Shown here: positions 52,630 through 63,875 of the stretch, piece after piece
How positions within the stretch are numbered: position 1 is the stretch's first letter
How the letters are laid out: each line of letters opens with the position of its first letter
NCBI GenBank assembly: GCA_963971305.1
Contig: OZ020306.1
Span: 4,022,842-4,086,841 of the forward strand
Direction of reading: 5' to 3'
Source of the DNA: Arcuatula senhousia
Lineage: Eukaryota; Mollusca; Bivalvia; Mytilida; Mytilidae
DNA: 64,000 bases
Made by a program: the position numbers and the translations under genes
The notes under the pieces: generated by a model
What the model saw: the letters and a program-made list of their open reading frames with translations, nothing else
Told to the model about the DNA's origin: nothing
Databases searched by the model: none

Positions 52630-52824
52630 CAAAGCGGATGAGAAATGTTGCCGTGCACATTGGTTATGGTAAAAGAAAGATCAAGTGTGGGTCCTTCAAA
52701 GGACCTGGAAGAAGTGGACAAAAGATATCAATAAAATGCAACAATAAAAAAGGTCGACATGTGTATGTCAGTCAGGCTGGAACTGGATATTTGCAGCTTG
52801 CTGAAGTCAGAGTCTATAGTTCAG
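52630..52824 (+). CDS. Unit 14 exon B (FTP C-half)
   Basis: The protein is identical to unit 1 exon B and the splice sites are intact. Confidence 0.9.
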
Positions 52825-53555
52825 GTAATCATTAACATGGAACGGAATATCCTTCTTTGTCACACATTAAGCGTTTTTCAGTCATTTGACATTTGCCTGA
52901 GTGAAACAGCGGACAGATTTCAAACCGTATTTTGATAATGGACCTGATATTTTTGTTTCCTCGCAAGTGGACTTGATATGGCCATTACAAGGCCTCAAAT
53001 AAACGAGTGACGTTATAAACTCTGCTCTTTGAACAAGCATGAAAGGATGTTCAGATTTGTATGTATAAAAACAGTCAAACAATAACACCAATTATAGAAA
53101 ATTCAACGTTTATGTTTTTTTGGTGTGTTAAAGATTTAAGCAGGTTCAAATTTATAGAGTATTTTAAGGTTTTATCTTGAAAATGATGTGAAATATGTAT
53201 CAGGACACAGGGGTTTCCATATCGGGTTCAATTCAATTCCTTGAACTATATTATGGTGTTATCTAACGCCTTGACCTACTATGGGAGTCTTGGAATCATA
53301 TATATGGGACCTGATATGAATAAATTCGGTGTAAAAATATAAACTAAGCCCATCTTTGTTGAGATTAATATAACATTTCAGATTTTGAAAACACCCTTTC
53401 CTATAAGTTTCGATTGAAGACAACATGAACCTTTGACACAGTATAAAATAACTTAAGTCTCTATTTTGATAGTCAATTTGTTCGTAAATAAAGTTGTGCT
53501 ACATATAGAATCTGCTTTCTAGATTCAAACCAAAAATTATGTTTTTCTTTTGAAG

Positions 53556-54508
53556 GGAAAGCTCCTTCTAAGAAAACCAGAGGTAGGTAGTGCTAACGTC
53601 ATAAGGTTCTTGATTAATATGTGTTGATTGAATATACCATTTTAATTTAAATTTTTAACAGAGTATATCTTTTGGTCAAATTATTAAATGTGTACATTAA
53701 ATAATTTAGTAATTTAACAGTTTACAAGTTAATCGATGCACTATTCATTGTTCATTCTTGATTAGAAATTAATATTATTTGTTTTGCGGTATTTTTAATA
53801 ATATAAATCAGTGAAAATGCAAAAGTCAAAACACTCAATTATGTCTCTTTTAATCATTTTGACAATGACCATTTTTCTGTTAAGTTTTTTTTATAATGAT
53901 AAATATTGATTAAGAATAATATTTGGCGATAGGCCATCTGCTTTTCAAACAACTGATCATATTTTATTACTATAGGAAAAGCTGTTTCTAGGAAAACCAA
54001 AGGTACATTAAGTTTAAAATATTTTGTAACATCAGTTTTTTTGTGTGTTTTGTTAAAATGCTGTTCCAATTCGACTTGAATAAAATAATATGTATAAGTG
54101 AAAAGGTGAGAGTGAATTCCCTCAATTATGCCCCTTGTAATCATTTTTACAATGCGATCTTTTTCATAATGATTGTTTATAAATACTTTCATTTTTGATT
54201 ATTTCTTAACTCGGCTGATTGTGAGATCAAACAATGTGCAGTGCTTTCGATGTATGATTAATTGCAAATAGGTTTTCATGACAAAATGATCAATATTTCT
54301 TCTTTTATGTTCAAAATATGTTAATAATAACATGCATGTGTCAATTTAAAAATCAAAATGGAAAATTCTGAAAATATAGGTAGAAAAATAGTGTTTTTAT
54401 AGTTATACATATTATATTAAGTAAAAGTTTTGTCGATAAGTCATATGCTTTTCAAACAACGATCATGTTTTATTATTATAGGAAAAGCTGTTTCTAGGAA
54501 AAACAAAG
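53556..54508 (+). CDS. Unit 14 microexon trio, two variant linkers
   Basis: Microexons at 53556-53582 (KAPSKKTRG), 53976-54002 (KAVSRKTKG) and 54482-54508 (KAVSRKNKG), the same variant set as unit 13. Confidence 0.78.
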
Positions 54509-54657
54509 GTACATTATGTATTAGACATTTTGTAACGTTAGTTAATTTGGTGTTATGCTAAAACGCTATTTCAATTTGACTTATATAGTCTTACTATAGA
54601 ATAGAACTGAAGAAAATGATATATATCAGTGAAAATGCAAGAGTAAATAAAAAAAAA

Positions 54658-56738
54658 TATATGGGACCTGATATGAATAAATTCGGTGTAAAAATATAAA
54701 CTAAGCCCATCTTTGTTGAGATTAATATAACATTTCAGATTTTGAAAACACCCTTTCCTATAAGTTTCGATTGAAGACAACATGAGCCTTTGACACAGTA
54801 TAAAATAACTTAAGTCTCTATTTTGATAGTCAATTTGTTCGTAAATAAAGTTGTGCTACATATAGAATCTGCTTTCTAGATTCAAACCAAAAATTATGTT
54901 TTTCTTTTGAAGGGAAAGCTCCTCCTAAGAAAACCAGAGGTAGGTAGTGCTAACGTCATAAGGTTCTTGATTAATATGTGTTGATTGAATATACCATTTT
55001 ATTTTAAATTTTTAACAGAATATATCTTTTGGTCAAATTATTAAATGTGTACATCAAATAATTTAGTAATTTAACAGTTTACAAGTTAATCGATGCACTA
55101 TTCATTGTTCATTCTTGATTAGAAATTAATATTATTTGTTTTGCGGTATTTTTAATAATATAAAGCAGTGAAAATGCAAAAGTCAAAACACTCAATTATG
55201 TCTCTTTTAATCATTTTGACAATGACCATTTTTCTGTTAAGATTTTTTTATAATGATAAATATTGATTAAGAATAATATTTGGCGATAGGCCATCTGCTT
55301 TTCAAACAACTGATCATATTTTTTTACTATAGGAAAAGCTGTTTCTAGGAAAACCAAAGGTACATTAAGTTTAAAATATTTTGTAACATCAGTTTTTTTG
55401 TGTGTTTTGTTAAAATGCTGTTCCAATTCGACTTGAATAAAATAATATGTATAAGTGAAAAGGTGAGAGTGAATTCCCTCAATTATGCCCCTTGTAATCA
55501 TTTTTACAATGCGATCTTTTTCATAATGATTGTTTATAAATAATTTCATTTTTGGTTATTTCTTAACTCGGCTGATTGTGAGATCAAACAATGTGCAGTG
55601 CTTTCGATGTATGATTAATTGCAAATAGGTTTTCATGACAAAATGATCAATATTTCTTCTTTTATGTTCAAAATATGTTAATAATAACATGCATGTGTCA
55701 ATTTAAAAATCAAAATGGAAAATTCTGAAAATACAGGTAGAAAAATAGTGTTTTTATAGTTATACATATTATATTAAGTAAAAGTTTTGTCGATAAGTCA
55801 TATGCTTTTCAAACAACGATCATGTTTTATTATTATAGGAAAAGCTGTTTCTAGGAAAACCAAAGGTACATTATGTATTAGACATTTTGTAACGTTAGTT
55901 AATTTGGTGTTATGCTAAAATGCTATTTCAATTTGACTTATAAAGCCTTACTATAGAATAGAACTGAAGAAAATGATATATATCAGTGAAAATGCAAGAG
56001 TAAATACTCTCAATTATGTTTCTTGTACTCATTTTTACATTGACTATGTTTCTGTCCAGCTATTTTTTTATAATATTGATTTCAATTACTTACTATTTGA
56101 TAGAAGAAGCAGAGGTACCAATGGGGTATCCGAATGTCAAAAGTCCGAAAGGGCAGAGACTAAACGCAGAGACTAGACTGATTCTTTTTTCAATTTTGCC
56201 GATTAGGAGATCAAACAATGTGCAGTGCTTTCGATGTATGATAAATGGCATAATATAGGTTTTTTCATGACAAAATTATCAGTCTTTTTTCGTTTATGTT
56301 CAGTAGGTGATAATAATTACATGCTTGTCTATTTAAAATCAAAATGGAATTTTTTTCATGAGTTATTGATAGAAACGGATTATACAAAATATGGTTTTAC
56401 ATATTTGAATGAATAAATTTATGATTGTGTAATATACTTTTTTCCTAAGAATTGTGTCTTTAATTGGTGTTTTGTTTATTGTATTATATATTACTACCCG
56501 ATTTACAGATCGCACTTGAAAGCAGTTTTGAAGCGAAAAAGATATTGCCAAACCAACATTTTAAATCAAATAACTGCAAAAAGACCATTAATCCTTTATC
56601 AAGTTAGAACCTCTGAGATTTTCCATTTCTCTTTTATGTCTTTTTTTTTTCTTATTCGACATCCTAGTTTGTTTGTTTTGTCAAAAAATGTTAGCATGTG
56701 TTGCCATTCTTAAAACAAAAACTATTATTCATTTTTAG
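54658..56738 (+). repeat. Short unit S7: microexons plus full 3' intron
   Basis: Microexons at 54913-54939 (KAPPKKTRG), 55333-55359 (KAVSRKTKG) and 55839-55865 (KAVSRKTKG). The 3' intron contains the 77-bp insertion at 56102. Confidence 0.85.
56098..56182. mobile_element. 77-bp insertion with tgat flanks and internal direct repeat
   Basis: Other units read ctatttgattcttt. Here 77 bp (56102-56178) are inserted, flanked by tgat on both sides. The insert is richer in G and C than its surroundings and contains gcagagacta twice (gcagagactaaac, gcagagactagac). No terminal inverted repeat is obvious and the class is unknown. It may be the end of a larger element. Confidence 0.6.
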
Positions 56739-56942
56739 GTTCAAAATCTAATTTGGCATTCAGAAAGGCCACCTGGATGAGTTCAACATGGTCACCTAAA
56801 GAATCGTCAAAAAAGGCAGTTGACGGAAATCTTAACACCATAAGCCATAGCAAACGACAAAGAAATCCATCTTGGAAAGTAGATTTAGGAAAGACTTATC
56901 CAATCAATCGTATCGAGATCTTCAATAGAAAAGGTCGATATG
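56739..56942 (+). CDS. Unit 15 exon A (FTP N-half)
   Basis: The protein is identical to unit 1, with Leu31 CTT. The unit has no short units after it. Confidence 0.9.
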
Positions 56943-57227
56943 GTAGGTGACATCGAAATTTGAATTGTTTTGTACAAACATCTGTAGGTGTAATCGTTGT
57001 GTGAAAAAATAAATCATTTTGCTTTAAACTATGTAACCTTATTTATTAATTCCTTGCATTAATCTACACATTTCAAATTGTTTTAGTGTAAATGCCTTTA
57101 AGAGTTTAATGTGTTGACAAAAATGTGTTGGAATGAATTCATTTCTCTTGACGTTGAGAGAGGAGTGGTATAAAATGACTTATTAAATATACATAGATTA
57201 TTGATAGATAATTTTGAATTTTACAAG

Positions 57228-57422
57228 CAAATCGGATGAGAAATGTTGCCGTGCACATTGGTTATGGTAAAAGAAAGATCAAGTGTGGGTCCTTCAAAGG
57301 ACCTGGAAGAAGTGGACAAAAGATATCAATAAAATGCAACAATAAAAAAGGTCGACATGTGTATGTCAGTCAGGCTGGAACTGGATATTTGCAGCTTGCT
57401 GAAGTCAGAGTCTATAGTTCAG
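57228..57422 (+). CDS. Unit 15 exon B (FTP C-half), Lys69Asn
   Basis: One substitution, Lys69 to Asn (aat), in the binding-loop segment just after the exon junction. It is shared by units 15, 16 and 17. Confidence 0.9.
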
Positions 57423-58131
57423 GTAATCATTAACATGGAAACGGAATATCCTTCTTTGTCACACATTAAGCGTTTTTCAGTCATTTGACATTTGCCTGAG
57501 TGAAACAGCGGACAAATTTCAAACCATATTTTGATAATGGACCTGATATATTTGTTTCCTCGCAAGTGGACTTGATATGGCCATATCAAGGCCTCAAATA
57601 AACGAGTGACGTTATAAACTCTGCTCTTGAACAAGCATGAAAGGATGTTCAGATTTGTATGTATAAAAACAGTCAAACAATAACACCAATTATAGAAAAT
57701 TCAATGTCTATGTTTTTTTGGTGTGTTAAAGATTTAAGCAGGTTCAAATTTATAGAGTATTTTAAGGTTTTATCTTGAAAATGATGTGAAATATGTATCG
57801 GGTTCAATTTAATTCCTTGAACTATATTATGGTGTTATCTAACGCCTTGACCTATTATGGGAGTCTTGGAATCATATATATGGGACCTGATATGAATAAA
57901 TTCGGTGTAAAAATATAAACTAAGCCCATCTTTGTTGAGATTAATATAACATTTCAGATTTTGAAAACACCCTTTCCTATAAGTTTCGATTGAAGACAAC
58001 ATGAGCCTTTGACACAGTATAAAATAACTTAAGTCTCTATTTTGATAGTCAATTTGTTCGTAAATAAAGTTGTGCTACATATAGAATCTGCTTTCTAGAT
58101 TCAAACCAAAAATTATGTTTTTCTTTTGAAG

Positions 58132-59084
58132 GGAAAGCTCCTCCTAAGAAAACCAGAGGTAGGTAGTGCTAACGTCATAAGGTTCTTGATTAATATGTGT
58201 TGATTGAATATACCATTTTATTTTAAATTTTTAACAGAGTATATCTTTTGGTCAAATTATTAAATGTGTACATTAAATAATTTAGTAATTTAACAGTTTA
58301 CAAGTTAATCGATGCACTATCCATTGTTCATTCTTGATTAGAAATTAATATTATTTGTTTTGCGGTATTTTTAATAATATAAAGCAGTGAAAATGCAAAA
58401 GTCAAAACACTCAATTATGTCTCTTTTAATCATTTTGACAATGACCATTTTTCTGTTAAGTTTTTTTTTATAATGATAAATATTGATTAAGAATAATATT
58501 TGGCGATAGGCCATCTGCTTTTCAAACAACTGATCATATTTTATTACTATAGGAAAAGCTGTTTCTAGGAAAACCAAAGGTACATTAAGTTTAAAATATT
58601 TTGTAACATCAGTTTTTTTTGTGTTTTGTTAAAATGCTGTTCCAATTCGACTTGAATAAAATAATATGTATAAGTGAAAAGGTGAGAGTGAATTCCCTCA
58701 ATTATGCCCCTTGTAATCATTTTTACAATGCGATCTTTTTCATAATGATTGTTTATAAATACTTTCATTTTTTATTATTTCTTAACTCGGCTGATTGTGA
58801 GATCAAACAATGTGCAGTGCTTTCGATGTATGATTAATTGCAAATAGGTTTTCATGACAAAATGATCAATATTTCTTCTTTTATGTTCAAAATATGTTAA
58901 TAATAACATGCATGTGTCAATTTAAAAATCAAAATGGAAAATTCTGAAAATACAGGTAGAAAAATAGTGTTTTTATAGTTATACATATTATATTAAGTAA
59001 ACGTTTTGTCGATAAGTCATATGCTTTTCAAACAACGATCATGTTTTATTATTATAGGAAAAGCTGTTTCTAGGAAAACCAAAG
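58132..59084 (+). CDS. Unit 15 microexon trio
   Basis: Microexons at 58132-58158 (KAPPKKTRG), 58553-58579 (KAVSRKTKG) and 59058-59084 (KAVSRKTKG). The intron before them lacks 22 bp (near 57798) present elsewhere. Confidence 0.78.
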
Positions 59085-59866
59085 GTACATTATGTATTAG
59101 ACATTTTGTAACGTTAGTTAATTTGGTGTTATGCTAAAACGCTATTTCAATTTGACTTATAAAGCCTTACTACAGAATAGAACTGAAGAAAATGATATAT
59201 ATCAGTGAAAATGCAAGAGTAAATACTCTCAATTATGTTTCTTGTACTCATTTTTACATTGACTATGTTTCTGTCCAGCTATTTTTTTATTATATTGATT
59301 TCAATTACTTACTATTTGATTCTTTTTAAATTTTGCCGATTAGGAGATCAAACAATGTGCAGTGCTTTCGATGTATGGTAAATGGCATAATATAGGTTTT
59401 CATGACAAAATTATCAGTCTTTTTTCGTTTATGTTCAGTAGGTGATAATAATTACATGCTTGTCTATTTGAAAATCAAAATGGAATTTTTTTCATGAGTT
59501 ATTGATAGAAACGGATTATACAAAATATGGTTTTACATATTTGAATGAATAAATTTATGATTGTGTAATATACTTTTTTCCTAAGAATTGTGTCTCTAAT
59601 TGGTGTTTTGTTTATTGTATTATATATTACTACCCGATTTACAGATCGCACTTGAAAGCAGTTTTGAAGCGAAAAAGATATTGCCAAACCACCATTTTAA
59701 ATCAAATAACTGCAAAAAGACCATTAATCCTTTATCAAGTTAGAACCTCTGAGATTTTCTCTTTTATGTCTTTTTTTTCTTATTTGACATCCTAGTTTGT
59801 TTGTTTTGTTAAAAAATGTTAGCATGTGTTGCCATTCTTAAAACAAAAACTATTATTCATTTTTAG

Positions 59867-60070
59867 GTTCAAAATCGAATTTGGCATTCAGAAAGGCCAC
59901 CTGGATGAGTTCAACATGGTCACCTAAAGAATCGTCAAAAAAGGCAGTTGACGGAAATCTAAACACCATAAGCCATAGCAAACGACAAAGAAATCCATCT
60001 TGGAAAGTAGATTTAGGAAAGACTTATCCAATCAATCGTATCGAGATCTTCAATAGAAAAGGTCGATATG
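59867..60070 (+). CDS. Unit 16 exon A (FTP N-half)
   Basis: The protein is identical to unit 1. The Ser3 codon is TCG and Leu31 is CTA, unlike both neighbours (CTT). Confidence 0.9.
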
Positions 60071-60355
60071 GTAGGTGACATCGAAATTTGAATTGTTTTG
60101 TACAAACATCTGTAGGTGTAATCGTTGTGTGAAAAAATAAATCATTTTGCTTCAAACTATGTAACCTTATTTATTTATTCCTTGCATTAATCTACACATT
60201 TCAAATTGTTTTAGTGTAAATGCTTTTAAGAGTTTAATGTGTTGACAAAAATGTGTTGGAATGAATTCATTTCTCTTGACGTTGAGAGAGGAGTGGTATA
60301 AAATGACTTATTAAATATACATAGATAATTGATAGATAATTTTGAATTTTACAAG

Positions 60356-60550
60356 CAAATCGGATGAGAAATGTTGTCGTGCACATTGGTTATGGTAAAA
60401 GAAAGATCAAGTGTGGGTCCTTCAAAGGACCTGGAAGAAGTGGACAAAAGATATCAATAAAATGCAACAATAAAAAAGGTCGACATGTGTATGTCAGTCA
60501 GGCTGGAACTGGATATTTGCAGCTTGCTGAAGTCAGAGTCTATAGTTCAG
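60356..60550 (+). CDS. Unit 16 exon B (FTP C-half), Ala75Val
   Basis: Carries Ala75 to Val (gtc), unique in the window, plus the shared Lys69Asn. Confidence 0.9.
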
Positions 60551-60832
60551 GTAATCATTAACATGGAAACGGAATATCCTTCTTTGTCACACATTAAGCG
60601 TTTTTCAGTCATTTGACATTTGCCTGAGTGAAACAGCGGACAGATTTCAAACCATATTTTGATCATGGACCTGATATATTTGTTTCCTCGCAAGTGGACT
60701 TGATATGGCCATATCAAGGCCTCAAATAAACGAGTGACGTTATAAACTCTGCTCTTTGAACAAGCATGAAAGGATAATCAGATTTGAATGTATAAAAACA
60801 GTCAAACAATAACACCAATTATAGAAAATTCA

Positions 60833-61002
60833 ATGTTTACAGTCATGGAAATTAGCACAGGACCGACAGCCCACGACCTGTAAAAATCTGTTCGGTCCTG
60901 TCAACTTTTGCAAATTTTGTAACACAATCAAAGTAAAATATTTCAAAATCAAGGATTCGGTCCTGTAGATCCAAAATCCTAAATTCCATGACTGATGTTT
61001 AT
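60833..61002. mobile_element. hAT-like MITE, 156 bp
   Basis: The insertion at 60840-60995 interrupts the intron between exon B and microexon 1. Termini are inverted: cagtcatggaaattag at the left and ctaaattccatgactg at the right, starting CAG and ending CTG as many hAT elements do. It is flanked by atgttta on both sides (60833-60839, 60996-61002). Inside is a subterminal inverted pair around cggtcctgt and its complement. There is no coding capacity, so it is non-autonomous. The 7-bp duplication is one short of the usual 8 for hAT. Confidence 0.82.
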
Positions 61003-61446
61003 GTTTTTTTTTGGTGTGTTAAAGATTTAAGCAGGTTCAAATTTATAGAGTATTTTAAGGTTTTATCTTGAAAATGATGTGAAATATGTATCAGGACACA
61101 GGGGTTTCCATATCGGGTTCAATTTAATTCCTTGAACTATATTATGGTGTTATCTAACGCCTTGACCTACTATGGGAGTCTTGGAATCATATATATGGGA
61201 CCTGATATGAATAAATTCGGTGTAAAAATATAAACTAAGCCCATCTTTGTTGAGATTAATATAACATTTCAGATTTTGAAAACACCCTTTCCTATTAGTT
61301 TCGATTGAAGACAACATGAGCCTTTGACACAGTATAAAATAACTTAAGTCTCTATTTTGATAGTCAATTTGTTCGTAAATAAAGTTGTGCTACATATAGA
61401 ATCTGTTTTCTAGATTCAAACCAAAAATTATGTTTTTCTTTTGAAG

Positions 61447-62400
61447 GGAAAGCTCCTCCTAAGAAAACCAGAGGTAGGTAGTGCTAACGTCATAAGGTTC
61501 TTGATTAATATGTGTTGATTGAATATACCATTTTATTTTAAATTTTTAACAGAGTATATCTTTTGGTCAAATTATTAAATGTGTACATTAAATAATTTAG
61601 TAATTTAACAGTTTACAAGTTAATCGATGCATTATTCATTGTTCATTCTTGATAAGAAAGTAATATTATTTGTTCTGCGGTATTTTTAATAATATAAATC
61701 AGTGAAAATGCAAAAGTCAAAACACTCAATTATGTCTCTTTTAATCATTTTGACAATGACCATTTTTCTGTTAAGCTCTTTTTATAATAATAAATATTGA
61801 TTAAGAATAATATTTGGCGATAGGCCATCTGCTTTTCAAACAACTGATCATGTTTTATTACTATAGGAAAAGCTGTTTCTAGGAAAACCAAAGGTACATT
61901 AAGTTTAAAATATTTTGTAACGTCAGTTTTTTTTTTGTGTTTTGTTAAAATGCTGTTCCAATTCGACTTGAATAAAATAATATGTATAAGTGAAAAGGTG
62001 AGAGTGAATTCCCTCAATTATGCCCCTTGTAATCATTTTTACAATGCGATCTTTTTCATAATGATTGTTTATAAATACTTTCATTTTTTATTATTTCTTA
62101 ACTCGGCTGATTGTGAGATCAAACAATGTGCAGTGCTTTCGATGTATGATTAATTGCAAATAGGTTTTCATGACAAAATGATCAATATTTCTTCTTTTAT
62201 GTTCAAAATATGTTAATAATAACATGCATGTGTCAATTTAAAAATCAAAATGGAAAATTCTGAAAATACAGGTAGAAAAATAGTGTTTTTATAGTTATAC
62301 ATATTATATTAAGTAAACGTTTTGTCGATAAGTCATATGCTTTTCAAACAACGATCATGTTTTATTATTATAGGAAAAGCTGTTTCTAGGAAAACCAAAG
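61447..62400 (+). CDS. Unit 16 microexon trio
   Basis: Microexons at 61447-61473 (KAPPKKTRG), 61867-61893 (KAVSRKTKG) and 62374-62400 (KAVSRKTKG). Confidence 0.78.
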
Positions 62401-63191
62401 GTACATTATGTATTAGACATTTTGTAACGTTAGTTAATTTGGTGTTATGCTAAAATGCTATTTCAATTTGACTTATAAAGCCTTACTATAGAATAGAACT
62501 GAAGAAAATGATATATATCAGTGAAAATGCAAGAGTAAATACTCTCAATTATGTTTCTTGTACTCATTTTTACATTGACTATGTTTCTGTCCAGCTATTT
62601 TTTTATAATATTGATTTCAATTACTTACTATTTGATTCTTTTTCAATTTTGCCGATTAGGAGATCAAACAATGTGCAGTGCTTTCGATGTATGATAAATG
62701 GCATAATATAGGTTTTTTCATGACAAAATTATCTGTCTTTTTTCGTTTATGTTCAGTAGGTGATAATAATTACATGCTTGTCTATTTAAAATCAAAATAG
62801 AATTTTTTTCATGAGTTATTGATAGAAACGGATTATACAAAATATGGTTTTACATATTTGAATGAATAAATTTATGATTGTGTAATATACTTTTTTCCTA
62901 AGAATTGTGTCTCTAATTGGTGTTTTGTTTATTGTATTATATATTACTACCCGATTTACAGATCGCACTTGAAAGCAGTTTTGAAGCGAAAAAGATATTG
63001 CCAAACCAACATTTTAAATCAAATAACTGCAAAAAGACCATTAATCCTTTATCAAGTTAGAACCTCTGAGATTTTCCATTTCTCTTTTATGTCTTTTTTT
63101 TTTCTTATTCGACATCCTAGTTTGTTTGTTTTGTCAAAAAATGTTAGCATGTGTTGCCATTCTTAAAACAAAAACTATTATTCATTTTTAG

Positions 63192-63395
63192 GTTCAAAAT
63201 CTAATTTGGCATACAGAAAGGCCACCTGGATGAGTTCAACATGGTCACCTAAAGAATCGTCAAAAAAGGCAGTTGACGGAAATCTTAACACCATAAGCCA
63301 TAGCAAACGACAAAGAAATCCATCTTGGAAAGTAGATTTAGGAAAGACTTATCCAATCAATCGTATCGAGATCTTCAATAGAAAAGGTCGATATG
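63192..63395 (+). CDS. Unit 17 exon A (FTP N-half), Phe7Tyr
   Basis: One substitution, Phe7 to Tyr (tac). Leu31 is CTT. The splice sites are intact. Confidence 0.89.
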
Positions 63396-63680
63396 GTAGG
63401 TGACATCGAAATTTGAATTGTTTTGTACAAACATCTGTAGGTGTAATCGTTGTGTGAAAAAATAAATCATTTTGCTTCAAACTATGTAACCTTATTTATT
63501 AATTCCTTGCATTAATCTACACATTTCAAATTGTTTTAGTGTAAATGCCTTTAAGAGTTTAATGTGTTGACAAAAATGTGTTGGAATGAATTCATTTCTC
63601 TTGACGTTGAGAGAGGAGTGGTATAAAATGACTTATTAAATATACATAGATTATTGATAGATAATTTTGAATTTTACAAG

Positions 63681-63875
63681 CAAATCGGATGAGAAATGTT
63701 GCCGTGCACATTGGTTATGGTAAAAGAAAGATCAAGTGTGGGTCCTTCAAAGGACCTGGAAGAAGTGGACAAAAGATATCAATAAAATGCAACAATAAAA
63801 AAGGTCGACATGTGTATGTCAGTCAGGCTGGAACTGGATATTTGCAGCTTGCTGAAGTCAGAGTCTATAGTTCAG
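63681..63875 (+). CDS. Unit 17 exon B (FTP C-half)
   Basis: Carries Lys69Asn; otherwise identical to unit 1. The window ends 125 bp into the following intron, so its microexons lie outside. Confidence 0.9.

Larger units (their letters stand above)
52141..56738 (+). repeat. Higher-order block, copy 3: unit 14 plus one short unit
   Basis: Lectin-bearing unit (52141-54657) followed by a single short unit S7 (54658-56738), i.e. the block of copies 1 and 2 with two fewer short units. Markers shared with copies 1 and 2 are the KAPSKKTRG microexon and the one-base deletion after exon B. Confidence 0.88.
24..63875 (+). other. Interior of a giant multi-FTP-domain lectin gene
   Basis: All exons recognised here are on the + strand and have phase-1 boundaries on both sides. 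Exon A is 204 nt, exon B 195 nt and each microexon 27 nt. Splicing them all in order gives one open frame of about 2,882 codons: 17 x 133 lectin residues plus 69 x 9 linker residues. No start codon with a signal peptide, no terminal stop exon and no gene polyadenylation signal is seen in any unit, so separate single-domain genes are unlikely. The first and last exons must lie outside the window. Whether all exons enter one transcript is inference; alternative splicing could give many lengths. Confidence 0.75.
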
